Source: Comamonadaceae bacterium ALPHA2B
GTDB lineage: Bacteria; Pseudomonadota; Gammaproteobacteria; Burkholderiales; Burkholderiaceae_C
Reading direction: 5' to 3'
Length of the DNA: 64,000 bases
Assembly (NCBI GenBank): GCA_005503065.1
Contig: SCOE01000024.1
Span: 1-64,000, forward strand
Numbering within the stretch: position 1 is the stretch's first letter; every line of letters starts with the position of its first letter. The position numbers were made by a program, and so were the translations under genes. The notes beneath the pieces were generated by a model. It was not told the origin of the DNA. It saw only the letters and a program-made list of their open reading frames with translations, and ran no database searches. Below, piece after piece: positions 41,416 through 49,979 of the stretch.

Positions 41416-42612
41416 TCAAGCTCTCGAAACACGCACCGCGGCATCCGGGCGCTTGTGCAGGTCGGGCAGCAGCTCGAGCCCCAGGCCCGGCTTGTCGTTG
41501 AGCCGGATCGTGCCCTTCTCGACGATGGGCAGCTCGGTCACCAACTCCTTGTACCAGCCGGTGAAGAAGGCGCGCACGCTTTCCTGGATGAGCGCGTTGG
41601 GCGCGTGCAGGCTCAGGTGCGTGGAGGCGGCCCACACCACGGGCCCGGTACAGTCGTGCGGCGCCACGGGCAGCTGCCAGGCATCGGCCATGGCGGCGAT
41701 CTTCCGCGCTTCGGTGAGGCCGCCGCACCAGCTCAGGTCGAGCATGGCCACGCCGGCCACGCCGGTCTGCAGATAGTCCTTGAAGCCCCACTTGTAGCTG
41801 AGCGTCTCGCTGGCGCACACCAGCGCCTTGCAATCCACGGCGTACTGCCTGAGCAGGTCGAGGCTGTCCATGCGGATCGCATCCTCGTGCCAGAAGGTGT
41901 CGAACTCCTGCAGGGCGCGCGCGATCTTCTGCGCCATGGGCAGGCGCCACAGGCTGTGGAACTCCACCATGATGTCCATCTGCCGCCCCACCGCCGAGCG
42001 GATCTTGCGGAAGGGCTCCAGCGCGAGGTCGAGGTCGGCATTGCCGATGTACTGGCCATGGCTCTTCTCGGCGGCCGGGTCGAAGGGCCAGATCTTCATG
42101 GCCGTGATGCCTTCGGACAGCAGCGACTCGGCCAGTTCGTCGGCATGGTGCAGGAAGCCCTGCAGGTCCTCGTAGGGGCCGGCGTTGTTACCCAAGCCCC
42201 AGTTCGACGTGCTCTGGTTGGCCGTGCTGCGCACGTACTGGTAGCCGGCGCAGGTGTTGTAGATGCGGATGGCATCGCGGCTCTTGCCACCCAGGGCCGT
42301 GTGCACCGGCATGTTGGCCGCCTTGCCGAACAGGTCCCACAGCGCGATGTCGACGGCGGAGTTGCCGCGCGTCTCGACGCCGGACCCGCGCCAGCCCAGG
42401 TAGCCGGTGAGGTCGCGGTTGCGCGCCTCGATGGCCAGCGGGTCGGTGCCCAGCAGCTTGTGCGCCGCCCACTCGTGCAGGTAGGCCTCGACGGCCGCGG
42501 CGCCCATGAAGGTCTCGCCCAGGCCCACCAGGCCTTCGTCGGTGTGCAGCCGCACCCAGAGGATGTTGGGAAATTCACCCAGGCGGACGGTTTCGACTTG
42601 CGTGATCTTCAT
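41416..42612 (-). CDS. Enolase-superfamily (mandelate racemase/muconate lactonizing type) sugar-acid dehydratase
   Basis: A 398-aa enolase-superfamily enzyme. The N-terminal capping domain is followed by the barrel: A-M-K-I-W-P-F-D (acid/base Lys region) near 185, metal ligands in M-V-E-F-H near 224, D-A-I-R near 250 and C-A-S-E-T near 275, and A-P-H-D-C (catalytic His) near 330. Relatives dehydrate sugar acids such as gluconate, galactonate, mannonate or arabinonate. The adjacent TRAP importer and sugar-acid pathway support this. It lies after a terminator that follows dctP on the same strand, so it may be expressed separately or by read-through. Confidence 0.85.
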   Translation of the reverse strand: MKITQVETVRLGEFPNILWVRLHTDEGLVGLGETFMGAAAVEAYLHEWAAHKLLGTDPLAIEARNRDLTGYLGWRGSGVETRGNSAVDIALWDLFGKAANMPVHTALGGKSRDAIRIYNTCAGYQYVRSTANQSTSNWGLGNNAGPYEDLQGFLHHADELAESLLSEGITAMKIWPFDPAAEKSHGQYIGNADLDLALEPFRKIRSAVGRQMDIMVEFHSLWRLPMAQKIARALQEFDTFWHEDAIRMDSLDLLRQYAVDCKALVCASETLSYKWGFKDYLQTGVAGVAMLDLSWCGGLTEARKIAAMADAWQLPVAPHDCTGPVVWAASTHLSLHAPNALIQESVRAFFTGWYKELVTELPIVEKGTIRLNDKPGLGLELLPDLHKRPDAAVRVSRA

Positions 42613-42637
42613 GACGCTCGTTCAGGCAGGGAGAAAG

Positions 42638-42669
42638 AAAAAAAGGCCGCGCCCGGATGGGAGCGGCCT
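42638..42669 (-). terminator. Rho-independent terminator after dctP-like gene
   Basis: On the minus strand AGGCCGC (42669-42663) and GCGGCCT (42650-42644) enclose a 12-nt loop and run into a T7 stretch (42644-42638). It lies 16 bp beyond the dctP stop and 26 bp before the ATG of the enolase-superfamily gene. This would limit transcription of that gene relative to the TRAP genes. Confidence 0.8.
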
Positions 42670-42684
42670 GCGGGTCGCGCAGCT

Positions 42685-43692
42685 TCAGCTGCCGCGTGCC
42701 TTCTTCAGCGCATCCATCACCACGTTGACGGCCTCGGCGCCGATGATGGGAATGTTCTTGTCGTAGACCGGCTTGACCTTGTCGAACATGCGCTTCTGCT
42801 CGGCCGGGCTCACCTCGTTGACCGTCATGGTCTTCTTCAGGTTCTCCAGCGACTTGGCATTGAGCGCGCGGTTGGCCTCGCGCTCCACCTTGCGGCCCTC
42901 GATCGCGGCCTCGCGCAGCACCGCCTGCTCCTCGGGCTTGAGCTGGTCCCACAGCTTCTTGCTGTAGAGGACCAGGAAGGGCGTGTAGGCATGGCGCGTC
43001 ACGCTCAGGTACTTCTGCACCTCGCTGAATTTCGAAGTCTCGATGGTCACGAAGGGGTTCTCCTGGCCGTCGATGGTGCGGGTCTCCAGCGCGGTGAACA
43101 CTTCGCCGAAGGCCATCGGCACGGCGTTCGTGCCCAGGGTCTTGAAGGAGTCCAGGAAGATGTTGTTCTGCATCACCCGGACCTTCACCCCCTCGAAGTC
43201 CTCGACCTTGGCGACCGGGCGCTTGCTGTTGGTGAGGTTGCGAAAGCCGTTCTCCCAGTAGGCCAGATTGACCAGGCCCGCGGCCTCGAGCTTCTTGTTG
43301 AAGTACTCGCCGGCCGGGCCGTCGAGCACCGCGTCGGCTTCCTTCTCGTTGTTGAAGAGGAAGGGCAGGTCGAACACGCCCAGTTCCTTGACGATGCCCA
43401 CCAGCGGCGAGCTGGAGGTGCACACCATCTCCTGCGTGCCGGCGCGCAGGGCCTGCGTGGCCTGCAGGTCGCCGCCGGCGGCGCCGCCCCAGAAGGCGGC
43501 GATCTTCATCTTGCCGCCGGTCTTGGCGGCCAGCACCTCCTGCATCTTCTTGACGCCCTGGCCCACCGGATGGTCCTCGTTCACGCCGTTGGTGAACTTG
43601 ATGGTGCGCTCGGCGAACTGGGCCGAGGCGGCGAAAGGGGTTGCCAGGGCGACGGCGGCCGCCGCGGCGACCAGGCTTCTGCGGTTGAACAT
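42685..43692 (-). CDS. dctP: TRAP transporter solute-binding protein (DctP)
   Basis: A 335-aa periplasmic receptor of the DctP family. Signal peptide: M-F-N-R-R-S then an Ala-rich core and A-S-A-Q (cleaved near 25). The mature part has T-N-G-V-N-E-D-H-P-V-G-Q-G near 36 and the R-V-M-Q-N-N segment near 170 including the conserved Arg that binds the substrate carboxylate, as in DctP/UehA types. It is the last of the GntR-DctQ-DctM-DctP genes, 78 bp after dctM, followed by a terminator. The pathway genes suggest a sugar acid such as a galactonate-like ligand. Confidence 0.9.
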   Translation of the reverse strand: MFNRRSLVAAAAAVALATPFAASAQFAERTIKFTNGVNEDHPVGQGVKKMQEVLAAKTGGKMKIAAFWGGAAGGDLQATQALRAGTQEMVCTSSSPLVGIVKELGVFDLPFLFNNEKEADAVLDGPAGEYFNKKLEAAGLVNLAYWENGFRNLTNSKRPVAKVEDFEGVKVRVMQNNIFLDSFKTLGTNAVPMAFGEVFTALETRTIDGQENPFVTIETSKFSEVQKYLSVTRHAYTPFLVLYSKKLWDQLKPEEQAVLREAAIEGRKVEREANRALNAKSLENLKKTMTVNEVSPAEQKRMFDKVKPVYDKNIPIIGAEAVNVVMDALKKARGS

Positions 43693-43770
43693 GGGTGTCT
43701 CCTTCTCTCGTCTTGGGTGGGTTGGGAACGGGTGCGAAACGCGGTCAGCGTGCGACGGCCGGGCGCCGCC

Positions 43771-45072
43771 TCATCGGGCGAGCCACCACGACAGCGGCAC
43801 GGTCACGATCTGGGGGAAGAACACCATCGCGAACAGCACGATGAGCTGTGCGATGAAGAAGGGCATCACACCCTTGAAGGCATCGTCCATGCTGATGCGC
43901 GCGACGCCGCACACCACGTTGAGCACGGTACCCACCGGCGGCGTGATGAGGCCGATGGCGTTGTTGATGATGAACAGAACGCCGAAGTACACCGGGTCGA
44001 TGCCGGCCTTGAGCACCACCGGCATCAGCACCGGCGTGAGGATCAGCACGGTGGGCGTGAAGTCCAGCGCCGTGCCGACGATCACGATCAGCACCATGAT
44101 CACGAACATCAGCAGCGTCTTGTTGTCCATGAAGGGCTGCAGCAGTTTCGTCACCTCGCCCGGGATGTCGGCGACGGTGATGAGCCAGGCGCTCACCATC
44201 GCGGCGGCCACCAGGAACATGACCACGGCCGTGGTCTTGCCGGCCGATGCGATCAGCCGGTACATCATGTGCCATTTCAGTTCGCGGTACACGAACATGC
44301 CGACCACGAAGGAGTAAACGGCCGCCACCACCGCGGCTTCGGTCGGCGTGAAGATGCCGAACTTCATGCCGCCGATGATCACCACCGGCAGGGCCAGCGC
44401 CAGGCTGCCGCGAAAGGTGATGCGGATGCGTTCGGCGAAGGGCACGCGCGGGGCGGACTTGACCTTGTCGCGACGCGCCACGATCCACCAGGCAATGCCG
44501 ATTGCCAGGCCCATCAGGATGCCCGGCACGATGCCGGCCAGGAAGAGCTTCGTGATCGACACGTTGCCCGCCACGCCGAAGACGATGAATCCGATCGAAG
44601 GCGGGATGACAGGCGCGATGATGCCGCCGGCCGCGATCAGCCCGGCCGAGCGGTTCGTGTCGTAGCCCGCGCGGTTCATCATCGGGATCAGCAGCGCCGC
44701 CAATGCGGCCGTGTCGGCCACGGCCGAGCCCGAGATCGACGCCATGATGATGGCCGCCACCACCGCGACGTAGCCCAGGCCTCCGCGGAAGTGGCCGACC
44801 CAGGCCATCGCCAGGTCCACGATGCGCCGGGAGAGACCGCCCGCGGTCATGAATTCCCCCGCGAGCAGGAAGAAGGGCACCGCCAGCAGCGGGAAGTTGT
44901 CCGCCCCGTCGACGAAGCGCTGCGCGATGATCTGGCTGTCGAAGGCCGGCAGCACGCCGGTGAAGGCGAGCCAGCCCATGAGCGCCACCCCGCACACCAG
45001 CAACGCATACGCAATGGGCATGCCGATGGCCATGGCGGCCAGCAGCGACACGACGAAGACCGCGACCGTCAT
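43771..45072 (-). CDS. dctM: TRAP transporter large permease (DctM)
   Basis: A 433-aa, about 12-helix TRAP permease that couples substrate import to the Na+ gradient. Family patterns include M-T-V-A-V-F-V-V-S-L-L at the start, P-F-F-L-L-A-G-E-F-M near 77 and G-G-I-I-A-P-V-I-P-P-S near 150. ATG 45072 overlaps the dctQ stop (ATGA), so the two membrane components are coupled. It works with the DctP receptor encoded next. Confidence 0.92.
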   Translation of the reverse strand: MTVAVFVVSLLAAMAIGMPIAYALLVCGVALMGWLAFTGVLPAFDSQIIAQRFVDGADNFPLLAVPFFLLAGEFMTAGGLSRRIVDLAMAWVGHFRGGLGYVAVVAAIIMASISGSAVADTAALAALLIPMMNRAGYDTNRSAGLIAAGGIIAPVIPPSIGFIVFGVAGNVSITKLFLAGIVPGILMGLAIGIAWWIVARRDKVKSAPRVPFAERIRITFRGSLALALPVVIIGGMKFGIFTPTEAAVVAAVYSFVVGMFVYRELKWHMMYRLIASAGKTTAVVMFLVAAAMVSAWLITVADIPGEVTKLLQPFMDNKTLLMFVIMVLIVIVGTALDFTPTVLILTPVLMPVVLKAGIDPVYFGVLFIINNAIGLITPPVGTVLNVVCGVARISMDDAFKGVMPFFIAQLIVLFAMVFFPQIVTVPLSWWLAR

Positions 45073-45620
45073 GACGCGCTCCTTGCCTCACCGGCATGGC
45101 CGGGCTCGGGTGCAACGTCCTCGGATTCCATGACCTGCACCAGCTCGTCGTCGCTCATCCGGCCGGTGAACAGGCGCCACAGCTTCTCGAGGTTGATGAG
45201 CCCCATGACGACCGAGACGACATAGCCGATGCCGTAGATCCAGATCATCGAGATGCCGACCACCGGCGAGATGTTGGTGGTCTGCAGTTCGTGCATCTCG
45301 TAGGTGCCCATGAAGAAGAGCACGTTGCAGAACAGCATCAGCACCTGGTTGATGAAGAAGCAGGCCTTCTTGCCCGCGCGCGGCAGGTGCTTGATGAGCG
45401 TGTCCACGCCGAGGTGCGCGCCGTCGCGCATCGCCACCATGGCGCCGATGTAGGTGAGCCAGATGAAGCAGTAGCGCGACATCTCGTCCGACACCGTGAT
45501 GCCCGAGTTGAAGCCGTAGCGCAGCACCACGTTGCCGAAGACCATGACGACCATGGCCACCATGCAGACCACCACCAGGAATTCCAGTAGCTTGAAGAAT
45601 GCGTCGATCGCGCGTTTCAC
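45069..45620 (-). CDS. dctQ: TRAP transporter small permease (DctQ)
   Basis: A 183-aa four-helix DctQ subunit that scaffolds DctM. The helices are evident (L-E-F-L-V-V-V-C-M-V-A-M-V-V-M-V-F-G-N-V first) with the family W-L-T-Y-I-G-A motif. The start is GTG 45620 with an AGGAGAC site upstream, 33 bp after the GntR stop. A 30-residue charged tail (E-S-E-D-V-A-P-E) extends beyond the last helix, slightly longer than usual. Confidence 0.9.
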   Translation of the reverse strand: MKRAIDAFFKLLEFLVVVCMVAMVVMVFGNVVLRYGFNSGITVSDEMSRYCFIWLTYIGAMVAMRDGAHLGVDTLIKHLPRAGKKACFFINQVLMLFCNVLFFMGTYEMHELQTTNISPVVGISMIWIYGIGYVVSVVMGLINLEKLWRLFTGRMSDDELVQVMESEDVAPEPGHAGEARSAS

Positions 45621-45653
45621 GTTGTTGTCTCCTGTCCTTGTTGTTGTCCGGTG

Positions 45654-46406
45654 TCAGGCCGCGGCCTTGATGCGCCGCGGCGGCGCATGGATCTGCGGGA
45701 TGCGCCTGCCCGAGGCAAGCACGGTGTCGATGTCTTCGCGCGCGCCGTCGATCAGCACGCGGATCGCCTTCTCGGCCCGCTCGGGCTGGCGCGCGATCAC
45801 CGCGTCGAGCACCGCCCGATGCAGCGGCAGCGAGAGGGCCGGACCGTTCTTGCGGCGGGTCGATATCTCGAAGCTGGTGCGCAGCAGCGCCGCCAGCGCC
45901 CGGCTCATCTGCACCAGCATGCGGTTGTGGCTGGCGGCGATGAGGCCCTGGTGAAAGCGCAGGTCGGGCGTGACGTAGTCGCCGCCGAATTCGATCGCGT
46001 GCTTCATCAGCGCAAAGGCGGCTTCCATGTCGGCGATGTCCTCGGCGGTGGCGCGCTCGGCAGCCAGCCGCACCGCCGCCGGCTCGACGGCGCGGCGCAG
46101 GTCCTGCAGGTCGCGCAGGAACTCGCGCGACAGGCCCACGCGCGTCTGCCAGACGATGACGTCGGCATCGAACCAGTTCCATTGGTCCTCCGGCAGCACG
46201 CGGGTGCCGACCTTCGGGCCGCTGGTGATCAGCCCCTTGGCGATCAGCGACTTGACGGCTTCGCGGATCACGGTGCGGCTCACGCCCAGCTCTTCGCACA
46301 GCAGCGGCTCGGGCGGCAGCGATGCGCCGGGCGGATAGCGGCCGGCAACGATGTCGGCACCGATGCGGTCGACCGTGTTGCCGTGGACGTTCTTGATGGT
46401 GGTCAT
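45654..46406 (-). CDS. GntR-family (FCD) sugar-acid operon regulator
   Basis: A 250-aa GntR/FCD regulator. The winged helix reads I-G-A-D-I-V-A-G-R-Y-P-P-G then S-R-T-V-I-R-E-A-V-K-S-L, as in DgoR/ExuR/LldR. The C-terminal FCD domain has the D-L-R-F-H-Q-G-L-I-A metal/ligand region. It opens the TRAP operon and is divergent from the dehydratase-kinase-aldolase operon, so it can control both. DgoR-type regulators respond to galactonate; the effector here is inferred. The start ATG 46406 gives a standard length. Confidence 0.88.
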   Translation of the reverse strand: MTTIKNVHGNTVDRIGADIVAGRYPPGASLPPEPLLCEELGVSRTVIREAVKSLIAKGLITSGPKVGTRVLPEDQWNWFDADVIVWQTRVGLSREFLRDLQDLRRAVEPAAVRLAAERATAEDIADMEAAFALMKHAIEFGGDYVTPDLRFHQGLIAASHNRMLVQMSRALAALLRTSFEISTRRKNGPALSLPLHRAVLDAVIARQPERAEKAIRVLIDGAREDIDTVLASGRRIPQIHAPPRRIKAAA

Positions 46407-46533
46407 GCCCAGCGGCCAACGGCGGCGACGCCCGGCCTGCAGGCCACGCGCCGCGCGTCGCCATAGGACGCGCGATTGCAGGCATGCACGTTCGAGCCGG
46501 TCGTCATGGATGTCGTCTCCTCGGTCGGCGCTC

Positions 46534-46548
46534 GAAAACCCTGAGCAG
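46534..46548 (+). repeat. 15-bp direct repeat, unit 1 (GAAAACCCTGAGCAG)
   Basis: Exact copy of the unit at 46604-46618, 70 bp apart, in the divergent promoter gap between the GntR gene and the IlvD/Edd-type dehydratase gene. A 10-bp palindrome lies midway between the two. Such paired sites may bind a regulator dimer pair or reflect a small duplication. Confidence 0.55.
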
Positions 46549-46568
46549 GGGCTGACGCGCTCGTTCTT

Positions 46569-46578
46569 ATCATATGAT
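46569..46578. promoter_or_regulatory. Candidate operator ATCATATGAT between paired repeats
   Basis: Perfect 10-bp palindrome in an AT-rich island of the divergent gap, 66 bp before the dehydratase start codon and 163 bp from the GntR start. AT-rich palindromes are usual for FadR/DgoR-type regulators. Confidence 0.4.
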
Positions 46579-46603
46579 GATTGAATCGCCGCTCTCGCAG
46601 AGT

Positions 46604-46618
46604 GAAAACCCTGAGCAG
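46604..46618 (+). repeat. 15-bp direct repeat, unit 2 (GAAAACCCTGAGCAG)
   Basis: Second unit of the pair described at 46534-46548. It lies 25 bp before the ATG of the dehydratase gene, within its likely 5' leader. Confidence 0.55.
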
Positions 46619-46643
46619 CGGGCCGCGCCACGACGGAGACACC

Positions 46644-48389
46644 ATGAGCAGCGAGACGCCGAAGAAGAAGAAACCCGCCCACGAATTGCGCAGCCAGCAG
46701 TGGTGGGGCCGGCACGACCGCGACGGCTTCATCTATCGCAGCTGGGTCAAGGGCAAGGGCGTGCCGCACGACCAGTTCGACGGCCGGCCGGTGATCGGCA
46801 TCTGCAACACCTTCAGCGAACTCACGCCCTGCAACTCGCATTTCCGCACGCTCGCTGAGCAGGTGAAGATCGGCGTGTACGAAGCGGGCGGCTTCCCCCT
46901 CGAGTTCCCCGTCATGTCGCTGGGCGAGACGCTGCTGCGCCCCACCGCCATGCTGTATCGCAACCTCGCGAGCATGGACGTGGAGGAGTCGATCCGTGCC
47001 AACCCGCTCGACGGCGTGGTGCTGCTCATGGGCTGCGACAAGACCACGCCCGCACTGATGATGGGGGCAGCCAGCGTCGACCTGCCGACCATCGGCGTGT
47101 CGGGCGGGCCGATGCTCTCCGGCAAGTGGCGCGGGCAGGAGCTCGGCTCGGGCACCGGCGTGTGGCAGATGAGCGAGCAGGTGCGCGCCGGCACGCTGAA
47201 ATTGCAGGACTTCTTCGAGGCCGAGAGCTGCATGCACCGCAGCCACGGCCACTGCATGACCATGGGCACGGCCAGCACGATGGCGAGCATGGTCGAGTCC
47301 ATCGGCCTCGGCCTGCCGGGCAACGCCGCCTACCCCGCGGTGGATGGGCGGCGCAACGTGCTGGCGCGCATGGCCGGGCGGCGCATCGTCGACATGGTGC
47401 ACGAGGACCTGATCATGTCGAAGATCGTCACGCGCGAGGCGATGGAGAACGCGATCAAGGTCAACGCGGCCATCGGCGGTTCGACCAACCTCGTGATCCA
47501 CCTCATCGCCATCGCCGGTCGCCTGGGCATTCCCCTGACCATCGACGACTTCGACCGGCTGGGCTCCGAGCTGCCGTGCCTGCTCGACCTGCAGCCCTCG
47601 GGCAAGTACCTGATGGAGGACTTCTGCTACGCGGGCGGCGTGCCCGTGGTGATGAAGCAGATCATCGACCTGCTGCACAGGGACCTCGTCACCGCCACCG
47701 GCAGGACGGTGTGGGAGAACGTGCAGGACGCCGAGAACTACAACCCGCAGGTGATCCGCCCGCTGGCCGAGCCCTTCAAGGACAAGGCCGGCATCTGCGT
47801 GCTGCGCGGCAACCTGGCGCCCAACGGCGCCATCATCAAGCCCAGCGCCGCCACGCCCGAGCTGCTGGTGCACAAGGGCCGCGCCGTGGTGTTCGAGAAC
47901 GCCGACGACCTGCACAAGCGCATCGACGACGAGAACCTCGACATCGACGAGACCTGCGTGATGGTGCTGAAGAACTGTGGCCCCAAGGGCTACCCCGGCA
48001 TGGCCGAGGCCGGCAACATGCCGCTGCCGCCCAAGGTGCTGCGCAAGGGCATCACCGACATGGTCCGCGTGAGCGACGCGCGCATGAGCGGCACCGCCTA
48101 CGGCACCGTGGTGCTGCACACCGCGCCCGAGGCGGCGGCCGGCGGGCCGCTGGCCCTGGTGAAGGACGGCGACATCGTGGAACTCGACGTGCCGAACCGA
48201 CGGCTGCACCTGCATGTGAGCGACGAGGAACTCGCACGCCGCCGCGCCGAGTGGACCGCGCCCAAGCCGCCGCTGGATTCGGGCTATTGGAAGCTCTACG
48301 TCGACAACGTGCTGCAGGCCGACGAGGGCGCCGACCTGGGCTTCCTGCGCGGCAAGCGCGGCAGCTTCGTGCCGCGCGACAACCATTGA
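46644..48389 (+). CDS. IlvD/Edd-family sugar-acid dehydratase (L-arabinonate dehydratase-like)
   Basis: A 581-aa Fe-S dehydratase converting a sugar acid to its 2-keto-3-deoxy acid. Cluster cysteines C63, C131 and C204 match the spacing of the [2Fe-2S] ligands Cys59/127/200 of Rhizobium L-arabinonate dehydratase, whose length is nearly identical. A G-C-D-K-T-T-P-A motif surrounds C131. The next genes make KDGal kinase and KDPGal aldolase, so D-galactonate (or a C6 relative) is the likely substrate, though L-arabinonate and D-fuconate are also handled by this group. ATG 46644 follows GGAGAC. Confidence 0.87.
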   Translation: MSSETPKKKKPAHELRSQQWWGRHDRDGFIYRSWVKGKGVPHDQFDGRPVIGICNTFSELTPCNSHFRTLAEQVKIGVYEAGGFPLEFPVMSLGETLLRPTAMLYRNLASMDVEESIRANPLDGVVLLMGCDKTTPALMMGAASVDLPTIGVSGGPMLSGKWRGQELGSGTGVWQMSEQVRAGTLKLQDFFEAESCMHRSHGHCMTMGTASTMASMVESIGLGLPGNAAYPAVDGRRNVLARMAGRRIVDMVHEDLIMSKIVTREAMENAIKVNAAIGGSTNLVIHLIAIAGRLGIPLTIDDFDRLGSELPCLLDLQPSGKYLMEDFCYAGGVPVVMKQIIDLLHRDLVTATGRTVWENVQDAENYNPQVIRPLAEPFKDKAGICVLRGNLAPNGAIIKPSAATPELLVHKGRAVVFENADDLHKRIDDENLDIDETCVMVLKNCGPKGYPGMAEAGNMPLPPKVLRKGITDMVRVSDARMSGTAYGTVVLHTAPEAAAGGPLALVKDGDIVELDVPNRRLHLHVSDEELARRRAEWTAPKPPLDSGYWKLYVDNVLQADEGADLGFLRGKRGSFVPRDNH

Positions 48390-48419
48390 CGCAGTGACCG
48401 GCAACGCGGGATTCGACGC

Positions 48420-49319
48420 ATGAGCTTCGTGGCTGTCGACTGGGGCACCAGCTCGCTGCGCGGCGCGCTCATCGACGAGGCCGGCCACGTGCTGGACGAA
48501 CGGCATGCGCCGCGCGGCATCCTTGGCGTGCCCGCAGGGGGCTTCCCTGCGGCGTTCGACGAGCTCTTCGGCGACTGGATGGCGCCCGCGGACCGGCGCT
48601 GCCTGATCTCCGGCATGGCCGGCAGCAGGCAGGGGTGGATCGAGGCGCCCTACTGCCCCTGCCCCGCCGATGCCGCAGCGCTGGCCGGGCGGGTGATCCC
48701 CGTCGTGCCTGGGCGCATCGCCCTCGTGCCCGGCCTCATGCACAGCCATGACGGCGTGCCCGACGTGATGCGGGGCGAGGAGGTGCAGATCTGCGGCGCC
48801 ATCCAGCTCACGGGCCTGGCCGACGGCGTGTTCGTCCTGCCGGGCACGCACAACAAGTGGGTGCAGGTGCAAGGCGGCCGCGTGCTGGGCTTTCGCACGT
48901 ACATGACCGGCGAGTTCTATGCGCTGCTCGCGCAGCATTCGATCCTGTCGCGCACCGTCGACCCGGCCGCGCCACTCGACGCTGAAGCCTTTGCCCAGGG
49001 CGTGGCGCGGTCCGCGCGAGGCGGCGGCCTGCTGCACAACGCATTTGGCGCGCGAACACTGGGACTGTTCGAGCGCATGTCGGCAGCGCAACTGGCGAGC
49101 TACCTCTCGGGCCTGCTGATCGGCGAGGAGCTTCGCGCTCAGGCAATGAATGCGCACGCCGACGTGGTACTCATCGGCGCACCGGCGCTCACGGCGCGCT
49201 ATGCGCTGGCGCTCGAAGGCCTGAACATCCATCCGCGCGTGCTGGGCGCCGAGGCCACCTGGGCCGGCGCGCATGCGCTCCACAGCGCGCTGACCGGCGC
49301 CAACGCCCACTTCCCATGA
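48420..49319 (+). CDS. dgoK: 2-dehydro-3-deoxygalactonokinase
   Basis: A 299-aa kinase phosphorylating 2-keto-3-deoxygalactonate at C6 with ATP. The N-terminal F-V-A-V-D-W-G-T-S-S-L-R is the ASKHA phosphate-1 motif of the DgoK family, with C-L-I-S-G-M-A-G-S-R-Q-G-W near 61 and V-L-P-G-T-H-N-K-W near 139. Family and size match E. coli DgoK. It lies 30 bp after the dehydratase and its stop overlaps the dgoA start (ATGA). Confidence 0.92.
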   Translation: MSFVAVDWGTSSLRGALIDEAGHVLDERHAPRGILGVPAGGFPAAFDELFGDWMAPADRRCLISGMAGSRQGWIEAPYCPCPADAAALAGRVIPVVPGRIALVPGLMHSHDGVPDVMRGEEVQICGAIQLTGLADGVFVLPGTHNKWVQVQGGRVLGFRTYMTGEFYALLAQHSILSRTVDPAAPLDAEAFAQGVARSARGGGLLHNAFGARTLGLFERMSAAQLASYLSGLLIGEELRAQAMNAHADVVLIGAPALTARYALALEGLNIHPRVLGAEATWAGAHALHSALTGANAHFP

Positions 49320-49960
49320 CTTCACCCGCCCTCGACAAATTCCGGACCGCGATGCAGGTCCTGCCGCTGGTCGCCATCCTGCGCGGCCTCACGCCGGCCG
49401 AGGCCGAGCCGGTGGGCGACGCGCTCGTCGACGCCGGCTTCCGCCTGCTGGAGGTGCCGCTCAACTCGCCCGAGCCGCTGGCCAGCATCGCGCTGTTGCG
49501 CCGGCGCTTTCCCGACGCGCTGGTGGGCGCCGGCACCGTGCTCGACGCGGCGCAGGTGCGCGCGGTGCACGACGCCGGCGGCGAACTGATCGTGGCGCCC
49601 AATTTCGACGCCGCGGTGGTGGCCGAGGCGCGGCGGCTGGGCATGGTGAGCCTGCCCGGCGTGATGACGCCGACCGAGGCCTTCGGGGCGCTGGCTGCAG
49701 GCGCGACCGGGCTGAAGCTGTTTCCGGCCGAACTCGCCTCGCCTGCCGTGGTGAAGGCGCTGCTGGCGGTGTTGCCCCGGGGCACGGCGCTGATGCCGGT
49801 CGGCGGCATCTCGCCGGACAACATGCAGCCCTGGCGCGACGCGGGAGCGGCCGGCTTCGGCATCGGCTCTTCGCTGTACAAGCCGGGAAAGAGTGCGGCG
49901 GCCGTGGCAGCCGACGCTATCAAATTCGTAGCTGCTTACGCCCGCTCCACGGGCGCTTGA
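49316..49960 (+). CDS. dgoA: 2-dehydro-3-deoxy-6-phosphogalactonate aldolase with repeat-derived C-terminus
   Basis: A class I aldolase splitting KDPGal to pyruvate and glyceraldehyde-3-phosphate. The active site E46 (L-E-V-P-L-N) and Schiff-base lysine K134 (L-K-L-F-P-A) are intact. At 214 aa it is about 10 residues longer than E. coli DgoA. The extra C-terminal residues (A-I-K-F-V-A-A-Y-A-R-S-T-G-A) and the stop codon are encoded by repeat copy E. The gene overlaps dgoK by four bases and the next gene starts 7 bp later. Confidence 0.92.
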   Translation: MTSPALDKFRTAMQVLPLVAILRGLTPAEAEPVGDALVDAGFRLLEVPLNSPEPLASIALLRRRFPDALVGAGTVLDAAQVRAVHDAGGELIVAPNFDAAVVAEARRLGMVSLPGVMTPTEAFGALAAGATGLKLFPAELASPAVVKALLAVLPRGTALMPVGGISPDNMQPWRDAGAAGFGIGSSLYKPGKSAAAVAADAIKFVAAYARSTGA

Positions 49961-49979
49961 GGCCAAAATGCTTGAAAAG
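49916..49979 (+). repeat. Dispersed 64-bp palindromic repeat, copy E (spans gene junction)
   Basis: Reads GCTATC, AAATTCGTAGCTGCT, the hairpin core GCCCGCTCCACGGGC, then GCTTGAGGCC and AAAATGCTTGAAAAG. The first part is translated as the end of dgoA, the TGA in GCTTGAGG is the dgoA stop, and the ATG in its tail is the start of the class II aldolase gene. Confidence 0.85.

Noticed and set aside
41143-45225. 1360-residue open frame on the plus strand
   Set aside because: Shadow opposite the dehydratase and TRAP genes; composition is His/Gln/Arg-rich without domains, and the opposing frames have clear family motifs.
45654-49325. 1223-residue minus-strand frame read as one giant protein
   Set aside because: Its last 250 codons are the GntR regulator starting at 46406; the upstream part lies antisense to the dehydratase and DgoK genes.
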